Origin: Azolla caroliniana
Lineage: Eukaryota > Polypodiophyta
Direction: 5' to 3'
NCBI GenBank assembly: GCA_043228905.1
Contig: JBHGNT010000005.1
Coordinates: forward strand, 19,592,001-19,656,000
Length of the DNA stretch: 64,000 bases
Shown here: one piece after another, positions 32,396 to 42,192 of the stretch
Position numbering within the stretch: the first letter of the stretch is position 1
Layout: every line of letters starts with the position of its first letter
Notes under the pieces: model-generated
Database searches by the model: none
What the model saw: the letters and a program-made list of their open reading frames with translations, nothing else
Told to the model about the DNA's origin: nothing
Translations under genes and position numbers: made by a program

Positions 32396-33022
32396 TCAGA
32401 CATCCTTTAGCAGCAACTTGCATCCGGTTGGTGTTGACAGCCACACGTCTCCTATGCCGACAATTCGGCATGTACCTTCATTCCTCATCTGGACACAGCC
32501 GTGATCACCGGCTGAGTAGGATGAGAAGCATTTCCGGTCCGGGGTAAGGTGGAACAATGCTCCGGAGTCTACCACCCAGGTCATCTTGTCGCCGGCAAGG
32601 TTTATCTCACTCTCCTCGGTGATGAGCATCAACTCTTCTTTACTTGCCGCGATTGCCGTCGTTCCCTTCCGGTCCGTTCCCCTTCGGTCTTTACCGTTTC
32701 GGTCCGGGGTCCGCTTCGAATCGGTACCGTCGGTTTCCTTGTCTTTACGGAAATGTCGATAGTTCTTTTGGAAGTGTCCTGGCTTGCCGCAATAGAAGCA
32801 AGTGGGCCTCCCCCTTGACTTTGACCGTGTCCCCGACTTCTCCCGGTTTTGGGGACTACGGTTTCTATGTCTTCCGCGTTCCGATTCGGTAAGGAGCGCT
32901 TTGGAGTCGGAGCTTGTATCTTTATCTTTCCGACGCGCCTCCTCATCTAGCAAGCTCGACTTTACTCTTGCTAGGGATAACCGCTTTCCTTCCGGCCCGG
33001 CGTTGCCCAAAGTGACAACCAA
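32396..33022 (-). pseudogene. Copia-4 gag C-terminus and protease
   Basis: Basic linker (ESERGRHRNRSPQNREKSG), then a zinc knuckle CFYCGKPGHFQKNYRHF in which the last cysteine is tyrosine, so zinc binding would be weakened. The protease motif WVVDSGALFHL keeps the DSG triad. It ends at TGA in DV-stop-HVPEV. The missing knuckle cysteine is a single-base change. Confidence 0.9.
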
Positions 33023-33093
33023 CTATCCGGGAGGGAACCGAGCAGGAGTAGCGCTAGTACCTCGTCGGCGAGAGGTACTTCCAATGATGTTGC

Positions 33094-33495
33094 CTAGTGT
33101 ATCCGCCCCTGGAAGGCATTCATGTGCTCCGCCATGCTGGAGCCATCTTGGTACCGGAGTCTTACTAGCTTCCGGAATACCGAAACCTGATTAACAACAT
33201 TTTTGTTTTGAAACATTATGCCGATCTTCTCCCAGAGCTCATGAGCCTTGCTCTCCTCATTGAAGTTGTTGTACAGGCTCATGTCGATGAAGCACCGTAT
33301 GTACGCCATTGTCTTCATGTGCATCACCTCCCATATCGCGGCGTCGATTTTGTCCTGTCTCTTGTCCCCGAATTGAACCGGCAACCAAAGGTCTTTAACC
33401 ACGAGCATGTCCATCATCTTCGACTTCCACACTGAATAGTTGGAGCCTGTGAGCTTGAACATGCCGCCAAACGATTCGTCCATTTTCTGTGTCAT
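33094..33495 (-). pseudogene. Copia-4 gag N-terminus
   Basis: Starts MTQKMDESFGGMFKLTGSNY two bases past the primer site. The copia Gag core is visible (SVWKSKMMDMLVVKDLW, AHELWEKIGIMFQNK, LVRLRYQDGSSMAEHMNAF). The frame is lost near 33094 and the next open frame starts at 33022. Confidence 0.9.
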
Positions 33496-33498
33496 TTC

Positions 33499-33510
33499 GC
33501 TCTAATACCA
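33499..33510 (-). other. Copia-4 primer-binding site
   Basis: TGGTATTAGAGC on the minus strand, two bases from the LTR, differs by one base from the usual TGGTATCAGAGC. Confidence 0.85.
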
Positions 33511-33512
33511 CT

Positions 33513-33931
33513 TGACGGGAACTCAACGCTCCTTATGCACAATGCTCAGCCACAACCGAGCTTAGAATCATACACAGAAAAACAGGAAACGGAAAACATG
33601 CGACACAAAGGAGAAGAAAAATGTGCACAGGATGTTTACGTGGAAAACCCAAACTAAGGGAAAAACCACGGCAACCCACAAGCTGCAAACTATCACTATG
33701 TTAGAATGTACAACTGTGAGTTCATGGAGGCAACGACCTCGTGCTCACGATCTTCGCCACAGGCGGCGGTTACAACAGAGGCAACGACCTCGCTCTCTCT
33801 CTCTTTCTCTGTACACTGTTACGCGCTCTCTCTTCTTGCACCAACAAGAAAATGACAACAACCAGTAAATAAACGTTTGCCCTAAGTCATATTTATACTA
33901 ATATGACTTTTTGGCTATTTACAAATATAGC
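33513..33931 (-). repeat. Copia-4 5' LTR, truncated
   Basis: Matches 28773-29190 of the partner LTR nearly base for base, then stops at 'acaaatatag' while the partner continues another 245 bp. The upstream promoter half is therefore missing. Unrelated sequence follows at 33932. Confidence 0.9.
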
Positions 33932-34196
33932 TCTGCACAGGACTGTTTCTGGCCGAGAGCCGTGTGTTGTATTCATTGTGAGCTTTCTCATTTAATATAA
34001 ATCTCGCTCTTACTGTTCTTTCATCTGTGTGTTCTCCCCATACTCGTAATCCTAGCTACGTCTACGTCTATCGGGTTGTAGCCAGTGTAAGCTCCCCGTT
34101 CCCCTAACGTCTCCTCGGTGTAGAAGAAGCCTTCACGTAACATGACCCCTTGATACCGATAGCCTATGGGCTCATCGAAGGTGTTTCCTCCAGAAA
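33932..34196. other. Unassigned sequence between Copia-4 and the gene remnant
   Basis: About 265 bp that match neither the Copia-4 LTR nor the DUF7869-like gene. A 95-codon minus-strand frame covers part (34021-34308) but overlaps coding sequence on the other strand. The pieces 'ctttctcatttaatataaatctcgctc' and 'gtgtgttctccc' look like the end of another LTR. No partner copy is visible in the window. Confidence 0.35.
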
Positions 34197-34612
34197 CGGT
34201 TAACACTAATCTTACAGTCATAGTAATGCAAAGAGTGTTACAATCTTGGCCTGGTATACTCTCGCTTGTTCTATATGTGCAACTTGACAACAGAGTTAGA
34301 GAGAACAAAAACCCAACGATTTTTGGTTATTTGAGGAATGCTAGTAGAGAAGGGTATATTCAAGAAGATCAAGGTACACTTCTTGATTGTTGGACATACA
34401 CATGATCATATAGATCAAATGTTCAACAGATTCTCAAAGAAATTAGCACGACGCGATGCCTTCATGGTTCCCATGCTAACCAAGTTGATCAGTGAAACTT
34501 ACACACCAAAACCTGAAGTACATCATTTGAATGAAGTGTATGATTTCAAATGCTTTTGCAATGTAGGTGATGGGATAAAGATCAAGGTTCTTGCACCTCT
34601 TAATAATATTAG
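34197..34612 (+). pseudogene. DUF7869-like protein, middle part (copy 1 continued)
   Basis: NLTVIVMQRVLQSWPGIL, then YVQLDNRVRENKN (family signature with the second acidic residue, usually QMDNCxRENKN), FGYL, a one-base frameshift near 34335, KGIFKKIKVHFLIVGHTHDH IDQMF (third signature, GHTHxDIDQMF) and the AYTPKP-type and VYDFK blocks. It is cut by Copia-5 after NNIS; removing Copia-5 and one ATTAG restores the frame into FNHVFLIK, exactly as in copy 2 at 51215-51730. Confidence 0.65.
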
Positions 34613-34987
34613 TGTAAAGAATCGGATATGATTCTTGTGCAGCGGAAGAGATGTGTGTTATGTGTATGTGTGAGCGAAGGAGATGAGAGAAGAGAAAACA
34701 CAAGATGAATAGATGGAAGAAAAATGAAGTACTCAAGAAGAAGGTGTATATTCACAAGTAAAATAACAATACAAAATGTAGCATTACAAGGAGTCACAAC
34801 CGACACTATATGAAGTAGGAGGAGGGTGCTTCACATATGGAACTCATTACTTATGTGTCATAGAATATGATTCTATGACACATAGTTAATGTGTAGAGAG
34901 TATTGGTGTGACTCTTGACCTTTGAATGATCATAGATTCTCAAAGCTGTGTTCACACGTTGCACTAGGTTGAGCTTGATTCTCAACA
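34613..34987 (-). repeat. Copia-5 3' LTR
   Basis: 375 bp, TGTAAAGAATCGG to GATTCTCAACA as written on the plus strand. Compared with the 5' LTR it lacks the block around 39410-39492, which includes the TATATAAGG promoter-like site. The next bases (TGCCCCCTCAAGCTCAAC) are the polypurine tract read in reverse. Confidence 0.93.
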
Positions 34988-35000
34988 TGCCCCCTCAAGC

Positions 35001-35656
35001 TCAACACGGCTTAGTTCCTTTCGGTGGATGTCCACTTTGGCTAGTATCCGGTTCGGACGATCTCTGGTGTCCGCTTCGGCTCATACCTTGTTCAGACGAT
35101 ATTTGGTTCTCTCTTGTACTCCCCCTCAACCTTGGCAAGTCAGGGATCGTCAATCCAAGTTTTGACATGAATTGCTGAAGCTTGTCGGCTCCTAATGCTT
35201 TGGTGAATATGCCGGTCGTGTGAAGATTCGTGTTGATGTGTTGAAGGTCGACATCTCCGGCATGTACGCACTCTTGAATGCAGTGATAGTGCACTTCGAT
35301 ATGCTTTGTGCGTGCGTGGAACACTGGGTTCCGAGCCAGGTAAATACTACTCATGTTGTCGTAGTAAAGGGGAATCAGATCTTGGATGGCAACGCTCAGA
35401 TCCTTCAATATCCTCTTGAGCCATACGGCTTCACATGTAGCCATGATTGTGCCCTTGTATTCGGTCTCTGTGCTTGAAAGTGTAACAATAGGCTGCTTCT
35501 TACTACTCCAAGATATTTCTCCACTACCAAGCGAGAAGACAAATCCGGAGGTCGATTGTCAATCGGCTCTATAGCCGGCCTAGTCGGCATCTGTGTACCC
35601 TTCGAGTCGAATTGGTGTGGCCGATTTGTAGAGAATACCACAATCCATTGTTCCAC
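35001..35656 (-). pseudogene. Copia-5 RNase H
   Basis: YTDADWAG-type start is degraded. Clear parts are GFVFSLGSGEISWSSKKQPIVTLSS-like text at 35460-35550 (broken), ATCEAVWLKRILKDL, YYDNMSSIYLARNPVFHARTKHIEVHYHCI and GIFTKALGADKLQQF. Two or three frame breaks are present. Confidence 0.85.
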
Positions 35657-35915
35657 TCACGTATCGTAACACTTGCTTAGCACAATCAAAATGAATATCT
35701 TGTGAAGTTTGCATGAAATGGCTAAGGAGGACGACGGGATGGCTCAGGTCTGGTTGAGTGATCGTGAGGTAGATGAGACTCCCGATTAGCTATCGATACC
35801 GAGTCAGCTTGCACATGTTTGTGCCGGAGTTAACATCCAGTTTGAGGTTTCGATCGAGAGGGTTTGCCACATATTTGCACTCAGTCATCCCGAACTTGTA
35901 TAATAAGTTGCGGAT

Positions 35916-36701
35916 CTAGTGCCATTCAGAGATCATAATGCCGGTCGGAGTTCGAATTACCTTGATGCCAAGGAAGTAATGGAGCTCCTTCATGTCTGTC
36001 ATCTCGAATTTGTTGGAGAGGAGGGACTTCACCTTGTTGATGTTGACTAAACACTCACCTCCAATAACCAAATCATTCACGTATAGGATGATGAAAATTG
36101 GGCTTCTAGAGTCGTTTCGTACATAGAGGGAGTTGTCGGATTTCGACATTCGAAAGCCTATTTGATGAAGATATTGCGTTATCTTTGAATGCCAAGCACA
36201 TGGTGCTTGCTTAAGACCGTAGTGAGGCTTCTTCAGTTGGCAGAAGACTTTCAGATGAATGTTGGATTCGAAGCCGGGTATACACCTCCTCTTCTAATTC
36301 GCCTTGAAGAAAGGCATTCTTGACATCCATCTTGTGGAGATGCCACCCTTTCACTGCTTCGAGTGCGATTATGGTCCACATAGTCGTCATCTTTGCCACC
36401 AGGGCAAATGTCTCTTCGTAGTCGATTCCATGTGTCTATGCGTATCCTTTTGCTACGAGTCGAGCTTTGTATCGGTTGAGGGAGCTGTCAACATTATAAG
36501 TTTCACCTTATAAATCCATTTGTAGCCGATAACCTTCTTGTGCGGTGAGTAGGGAATGAGATCCCATGCCTCGTTTTTGGAGAGTGCTTGCATCGCCTCA
36601 TTCATCGATTCAAACCATCTGGGGTCCTTCACGGCTTTCAGAAAAGTTTCCGACTCTCGTACAATCGCTACCTTCATCATAAAAGCGTAATGGTACGCCA
36701 T
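35916..36701 (-). pseudogene. Copia-5 reverse transcriptase
   Basis: MAYHYAFMMKVA, AMQALSKNEAWDLIPYSPHKK, YKWIYKVK then broken; [59 protein letters not shown], where Asn replaces the first Asp of YVDD. MTDMKELHYFLGIKVIRTP follows. At least four frame breaks occur. Confidence 0.88.
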
Positions 36702-37092
36702 ATACTCATCGTAGTCGAATCAACTTATCGAGTTCTTTTCTCGGGTGAATCGGCAGAGCTTCTCCTTTGCGGATACTAAGGATTTCTTTGCTCCATTTGT
36801 CCATATGTCAAGGACTTCAAACTCACAATTGAGGGAATGAGTCGACTAGATTTCGATTTGATCTTCGTATTCCGGCATATTACCCTTCCCTTTGTCCAGC
36901 TTCGGACTCGGCCGAGATATGCTTTGACCCACTAAGACTTGTCGTAATCAAGCTTTCTTCGAACATGTGTTCGAGTAGATCCTTCTTCTTGTATCTCTTG
37001 TTTGGCGGATTCTGGGTCGTGTGGGATCAAACTTGAAGTTGTCTCTGGTGTGTACAAAGATTCTGACTCGTCGAAAATGACGTCTCAACTTA

Positions 37093-37724
37093 CTAGAGCT
37101 TTTCGGGTAGAGGGGTTATAGCACTTGTAACCCTTTTGCTCCAGTGAATATCTACGAGGATACATTTCTCCGACTTCAGGTTGAGCTTTTGTCGCTTCTC
37201 ATCAGGGATGTGCGTGTATGCAATGGAGCCGAATATCCGAACATGTGATAGATCTTGCTTCTTTCCGAAAAACTTCTTGTGCGGGGTAACCTCATGCACT
37301 CTGGATGTCGTGCACCGATTCATGAGGTAGATGACAGTATTCATTGTTTCGACCCAATATGACTTCATTAGGTGCTTTTCGTTCATCATGGCTCGTGCTA
37401 CTTCGAGGATGTGTTGATTCTTTCGTTAGGCTACTCCATTTTGTTGTGGCGTATGTCGACATAAAAACTCTCGTCAAATGCCTTCTTTCCATAGAATAGC
37501 CGAAAAGTCGTTGAAGAAGTACTCCTTTCCTCCATTCCACCGAAGACATCGTACATGTCGGCCTGCGGCTTTCTCAACTTCATTCTTAAATTTTTGGAAG
37601 TGTCTGAACACTTCGCTATTTTGCCGCATGGGGTAGGTCCAGGTGTGTCTAGAGAAGTCGTCAATGAAGGCCACGTAGTATCGGCATCCACCGAATGTAG
37701 CCGTTTGAGCTGGCCCCTATACAT
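37093..37724 (-). pseudogene. Copia-5 integrase
   Basis: Core fragments: FIDDFSRHTWTYPMRQNSEVF, KAAGRHVRCLRWNGGKEYF (RWNGG where RSDGG is usual, so the second catalytic Asp is lost), then MMNEKHLMKSYWVETMNTVIYLMNRCTTSRVHEVTP and LSHVRIFGSIAYTHIPDEKRQKL. Frameshifts at about 37490 and 37390. Confidence 0.87.
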
Positions 37725-37964
37725 CAGAATGAATTACGTCGAGTACGCCTTTGCTCACTTTCCTCTCCTTCTGGAATGGGTGTCGATGTTGGTTGCCGAA
37801 TTGGCATGCTGCACATACGCCTTCAATCTTTCTCTTTGACGGTTGGGATTCTGATCATGACTCCTTTCGATTGCATTGCCTTGAGCTTTTGGAGGTTAAT
37901 GTGGCCGATCCTCTTGTGCCATAGTTGTATGTCGGAATCGGCTTTCGTGTCAACATGGTTGATT

Positions 37965-38687
37965 TCATCTCGTGCGAGTCGAGAATGAGCATTTGGCCCT
38001 CTCTTCGTCCGCGAGCGATGAGTTGACCCTCTTTTTTGATGAAGCAATTGCCTTGATTAAATCAAAATTGCATCCCTTGCTCAACAATTTGGCCGACAGA
38101 GACAAAAATTTTCGTAATGGTTGGTACATGCAAGACATTCGTAACATAAGTTTGCTTACCTTCTTTTCCGATGGAACATTGCCGATGTGCTGAATCGGAT
38201 GAGTAGTGTCGTCTCCGGTTTCGACATAGTCGGGTCGGTTCGGCTCTCGAAGTTCTCGAAACCATTCTTGATGAGACATCATATGATACGAGGCACTGGA
38301 GTCGATGAACCATACGTCTTCCGAACTAGATGCACTATTTGAAGTAGAAGCCGATATAGAATTTGCTCTATGTCTCATCACGAACATTCCACCGTGATCG
38401 TCATAATCGGAGTTGGTGGCGTAATTGGTGAGTTGTCGACTAGTGGAAGTTGATTCGTGCATCTTCTTTTGACACTCTTCTTCATGGTGGCCGATTTTGC
38501 CGCAATATCCGCATTCGATCGAGGTTTGTTGGCTCGGGCCGGAATGGAAGCTCCCCCCTTCTTTCGCAGGTTCCTCGATGGCTTCCGTCTTGTTGCTGAA
38601 ATTGGGAGATGTTTTTGTGAGTCGGACCTCGTCCACCTCATCCTTGGCTGAATCAGCCTCTTGCTCGGCCACGTCCTCTTCCTCCAT
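37965..38687 (-). pseudogene. Copia-5 gag zinc knuckle and protease
   Basis: Open for 240 codons: an acidic start, then CGYCGKIGHHEEEC (zinc knuckle), RQLTNYATNSDYDDHGGMFVM, and the protease motif WFIDSSASYHM, where Ser replaces the Gly of DSG. The C-terminal 40 residues look frame-shifted relative to Copia-1. Confidence 0.87.
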
Positions 38688-39033
38688 TTGAATGCATGTA
38701 TAACATGCGGCCTTCCGAGGTGTTGCTCCTTGTTCGAAAATGGTTTTCTTCGACCAACAACATGGATTGAAGATCGAAGAAAGACGGAGGATTCTCCCAT
38801 GCTAGTATGGCGGTCCTCATCGCGCTGAACCGTGGTGCAAGGCCACCGAGGCATATTTTCACCATCTCATCATCGTCCACATTGACGATTATTGAGCCGA
38901 GCAAGTCACAAAGCTCCTTGATCTTCAAGGTGTAGCTTATGACAGACATATCCCTTTGTTGGATGGTGTTCAACTCTTGGCGTGGGTGAAGCTTTCTCGC
39001 GCTTGTGAGAGCGCTCCCCATTTGAGTATTCAT
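38653..39033 (-). pseudogene. Copia-5 gag, internally deleted
   Basis: MNTQMGSALTSARKLHPRQEL joins the first eight residues of Gag directly to a segment that lies about 120 residues further on in Copia-1 and Copia-6. The rest (CLGGLAPRFSAMRTAILAWENPPSFFDLQSMLLVEENH) is well kept. The deletion removes the structural core, so this Gag could not assemble. Confidence 0.88.
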
Positions 39034-39176
39034 TGTCGATGAAGCTTTCTTTCTTCTTTTCCTTCTCTCTCTAACACGAGCTATGTAGTTGCACTACGAT
39101 AGTGATGAGCCGGTTCTTCTTGAACGTCGGCGTAGAACACAACACATGCGGACGGGCTAGATCGAGCTTTTAAACC

Positions 39177-39188
39177 GCTCTGATACCA
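39177..39188 (-). other. Copia-5 primer-binding site
   Basis: TGGTATCAGAGC on the minus strand, directly against the 5' LTR. Confidence 0.93.
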
Positions 39189-39644
39189 TGTAAAGAATCA
39201 GATATGATTCTAGTGCAGCGGAAGAGATGTGTGTTATGTGTATGTGTGAGAGGAAGGAGATGAAAGAAGAGAAAACACAAAATGAATAGATGAAAGAAAA
39301 ATGAAGTACTCAAGAAGGTGTATATTCACAAGTAAAATAGCAAATACAAAATGTAACATTACAAGGAGTCACAACCGACACTATATGAAGTAGGAGGATG
39401 GTGCTTTATATAAGGTCACCCTCTCTCTTCATTAACTCACTACAACAACTACTCTCTCTTGGGGAATGTGAAGACCCATAGTCATGGGGAATATGGAACT
39501 CATTACTTATGTGTCATAGAATATGATTCTATGACACATAGTTAATGTGTAGAGAGTAGTGGTGTGACTCTTGACCTTTGAATGATCATAGATTCTCAAA
39601 GGGTGTGTTCACACATTGCACTAAGTTGAGCTTGATTCTCAACA
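39189..39644 (-). repeat. Copia-5 5' LTR
   Basis: 456 bp, complete. It carries a TATATAAGG-type promoter near 39417-39426 (minus strand CTTATATAAAG) and an internal inverted repeat 'atgtgtcatagaatatgattctatgacacat' (39510-39539) able to form a hairpin. Confidence 0.93.
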
Positions 39645-39649
39645 ATTAG

Positions 39650-40490
39650 TTTTAACCATGTCTTCCTAATCAAACGAGATGTTAAAAACCACAACACAAC
39701 TCTAATGTTTGCGAAACAATACGCATTGAGTAAACAATGGGAGCCACAAGAGGGTTGTAAGTTCTTACTTCATATCCCAAAATGATGAAATTCATGTTGC
39801 TGAACAAATGTCGTATGACCATCGTAAGAAAATAGCTTCTTGCATCTCTATTGAAGAGCAAAGGATATATTGGGAGCAATATCTTGAGGACAAAATCAAA
39901 ACTATTGAACGAACAAAGAGGCATGCAGGTGACTTGAATGTTGACTGGTGGGGTATCTTCTTTGATCACCAACGCACAATTTTACAGAACTATATTGCCA
40001 GATATTGGCCACTCATAATTTTGTTCACATGGACTGTTAGTATGCCATCGAACGTGCCCACCTCTCAACATCGATTAGTAGATAATATGGAACTCAATAA
40101 TTTAGTTCAACCACAACAAAGAGATATTTACGTGGGACCAAGAATATCACGTACAGTCCAAGCAAGATTGCAAGGAAATTTACATGAGCTACAAGTTGGG
40201 ATGTTGGTTGCAACATAGTAGGGGATAATGAGTTTGACCATCCATTTTGGGTTGCTAAGATTCTTGAGATAATGAATAATGAACAAAGCAATCAACTTAA
40301 GTCAATTGTGTTCCATTGGTATCACAGATCTTCCCCTAACGCATTTACTAGAAAGTATTCTTTAGAGATGGTCAAGGACGTTGAAGGCACATACAAAAAG
40401 CAAGGAAAAATGTACCTAGCATATCAACTCTCACACTTGATTTTGTTGATAGGAGCGCCAACAAGGCATCAAGACACTAGAAGAAGCTAA
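39650..40490 (+). pseudogene. DUF7869-like protein, C-terminal part (copy 1 end)
   Basis: Continues with NHVFLIKRDVKNHNTTLMFAK, KQWEPQEGCKFLL, a TGA, then a 120-codon open stretch (YDHRKKIASCISIEEQRIYW, WWGIFFDHQRTILQNYIARYW) and a possible intron or break near 40218. The last block, FDHPFWVAKILEI then VFHWYHRSSPNAFTRKYSLEM, resembles the small BAH/Tudor-like 'FWIGKV...HWY' tail I associate with this family. It stops near 40490, before a polypurine tract and LTR. Confidence 0.55.
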
Positions 40491-40550
40491 CTGCAAGGTT
40501 TGGCAGACACTAAAACAACGATCCAACCTCAACTTGAGGTTGAGGGGGAG

Positions 40551-40972
40551 TGTTGAGTGGAAAAGCTCAACTAGATCGGTATCTGGAACGGAGAACCGGA
40601 TAGGTTCCGAAACCAAGAATCAGATCATAGAGCCGCATCGAATTGTAACTGGTAGGCCGTTAGAGGCCTACAATCTTAGCCAAGTATGTAGGCATATTCC
40701 TTAGAGTTAGTGTCACTCTCTTGTATGAGCATTGAAGTACTTTTCAGTACTTCTATCAGTCCTTTTAAGGACTTGTATTAAACAATCTCCTATAGGACAA
40801 TTGTATGTACATAGTGATATTTTGAAATTAAGTTCATGTTGTTCTACTCTCTCTCTGTTTCTCCCGTGTATTCATTGTGTGTTTTGAAGCTTCCATTGAA
40901 CCTGTGTGTATTTTCTGTTAACATCCGATGAAGTCGGTTAGGTCTTCAAGCTTCCACGCATAATTCTTCACA
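40551..40972 (+). repeat. Copia-3-family 3' LTR with polypurine tract
   Basis: TGTTGAGTGG to TTCTTCACA, 422 bp, aligned along its length with the Copia-3 LTR at 19381-19810. The preceding TTGAGGTTGAGGGGGAG (40534-40550) is a polypurine tract, so this is the 3' end of a truncated element rather than a solo LTR. Flanks (GGGAG, ATGAA) do not match, consistent with truncation. Confidence 0.85.
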
Positions 40973-40973
40973 A

Positions 40974-41703
40974 TGAAGACAAAAAGAGGTGCTGAAAATG
41001 ATGATGTTGATGAAGAGGCAATGAAGATGATGATGATGAGAAAGCCTCTCTACAAGGAACAACTATGACTATGGTGACGATGGCGTCTCTAAAACAAAGG
41101 ATGTTGATGATGGTAACTTTGGAAGCAAGGACGGTGATGATAGTAACTCTAGAAGCAATGGTGATGATGAAGACGAGGGATGCTTCTAGTTGGTAGGGAT
41201 TCAAACTGTCAGGGACACATGAAGCACGGACTAGGATAGAGCACGGATGATGGGGCTATGAACAACGGCCTATGAACTTGGAGCTAGAAGTGACGTGGTT
41301 AGGAACTCTAGAAGTTATGAGCGACATGAGAGCATGACGACAGAGATGAAGAAGGAGACAAGATGGAATGAAACGAGAATACTAGATTGATGTGTCAATG
41401 ACTGGTGTGGACCAAGGAATTTACAAGTATGTATACAAGTTCCGAGGTTGAATATCTTTAGAATATACTCGAGAAATATCTCTAGAATATACCCGTCTAG
41501 AGTATACCATACAATATTTCTAGAATATACCAACAACTAGAATATTCTTATTCTGAAATAGACTATGTGCTAAACTATACAATACTAAATTTTTATATAT
41601 AAATACTTGCTCATATCAAAATGGTTGAGCATGAAATCTTGTTGATGTGAGGTTGCAGGTTCAATCCTCAACAACTATGTATTTGATGTCAATGTGTCGT
41701 GAC
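40974..41703 (-). repeat. Long direct repeat, copy 1
   Basis: Starts TGAAGACAAAAAG and ends GTGTCGTGACA. It is rich in GATGAT words in its first 200 bp and 'tctagaatat' words near 41450-41550. tRNA-like TGGTTGAGCATG (41622-41633) and GGTTCAATCC (41658-41667) are spaced like box A and box B. A TATATATAAA lies at 41594-41603. Confidence 0.75.
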
Positions 41704-41756
41704 ATTATCCTCCCCTTTACGATCGCCTTTTCGACAACGTGGTGTAGGGGTGAATG

Positions 41757-41997
41757 GGAATTGGAGCACCAATGGGTGTGAGCAACCATGTGTTGTCCTC
41801 ACCGAAGACTAGAACACCAACGGACGTGAGCGACCATGTGCGGTTCTCACCGGAGGCAAGAACACCAATGGACGTGAGCGACCATGTGCGGTTCTCACCG
41901 GAGGCACGAACACCAACGGACGTGAGCAACCATGTACGGTCCTCACTGGGAATTGGAACACGAATGAGTGTGAATGACCACGCGGTTCTCACTGAGA
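41757..41997. repeat. 48-bp minisatellite, about five copies
   Basis: Unit core 'GACGTGAGCGACCATGTGCG' with 'GTTCTCACCGGAGGC', repeated every 48 bp. Because 48 is a multiple of three, the plus strand shows an 82-codon repeat ORF that I regard as incidental. Two longer units (ATGAAAATGGAAT..CCCCATCAGGA) follow at about 42003-42120. Confidence 0.8.
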
Positions 41998-42192
41998 ATT
42001 GAAATGAAAATGGAATACAAGTGAGCAATGACTCGATCCCCATCAGGAGGAAATTGGAGTCAAATTTGAACTGAAATGAAAATGGAATGTAAATGAGCAA
42101 TGATTCGATCCCCATCAGGAAAGTGTGCAATTGAAATCAATCCATGCAAAGTAGTGTTGATGATAATGAAGGTTGAGCGAAGTAGCGTTTGG

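Larger units (their letters stand above)
28773..33931 (-). mobile_element. Copia-4, near-complete Ty1/copia element (Tork/Tnt1-like)
   Basis: 3' LTR 28773-29436 and a truncated 5' LTR 33513-33931 on the minus strand, with primer site, Gag, protease, integrase, RT and RNase H in order. Only a handful of single stops interrupt the polyprotein and YVDD is intact, so this is the best-preserved copia in the window. The outer 245 bp of the 5' LTR is missing, so no target duplication can be checked. It interrupts the DUF7869-like gene. Assignment to Tork/Tnt1 rests on remembered motif style. Confidence 0.92.
34613..39644 (-). mobile_element. Copia-5, Ty1/copia element, TSD ATTAG
   Basis: LTRs 34613-34987 and 39189-39644, exact 5-bp duplication ATTAG (34608-34612, 39645-39649). 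Minus-strand order is Gag, zinc knuckle, protease, integrase, RT, RNase H. The 3' LTR has lost about 80 bp internally. Gag has lost its N-terminal core. RT has YVND in place of YVDD. It interrupts the DUF7869-like gene. A solo LTR of the same family lies at 42775-43236. Confidence 0.95.

Noticed and set aside
34021-34308. 95-codon minus-strand ORF
   Set aside because: Overlaps DUF7869-like coding sequence on the plus strand and an unassigned segment; no recognised motif.
37093-37389. Independent host gene in the Copia-5 integrase region
   Set aside because: All blocks match the copia integrase order of neighbouring copies.
41754-42002. 82-codon ORF with RTPTDVSDHVRF repeats
   Set aside because: Translation of a 48-bp minisatellite inside a non-coding element interior.
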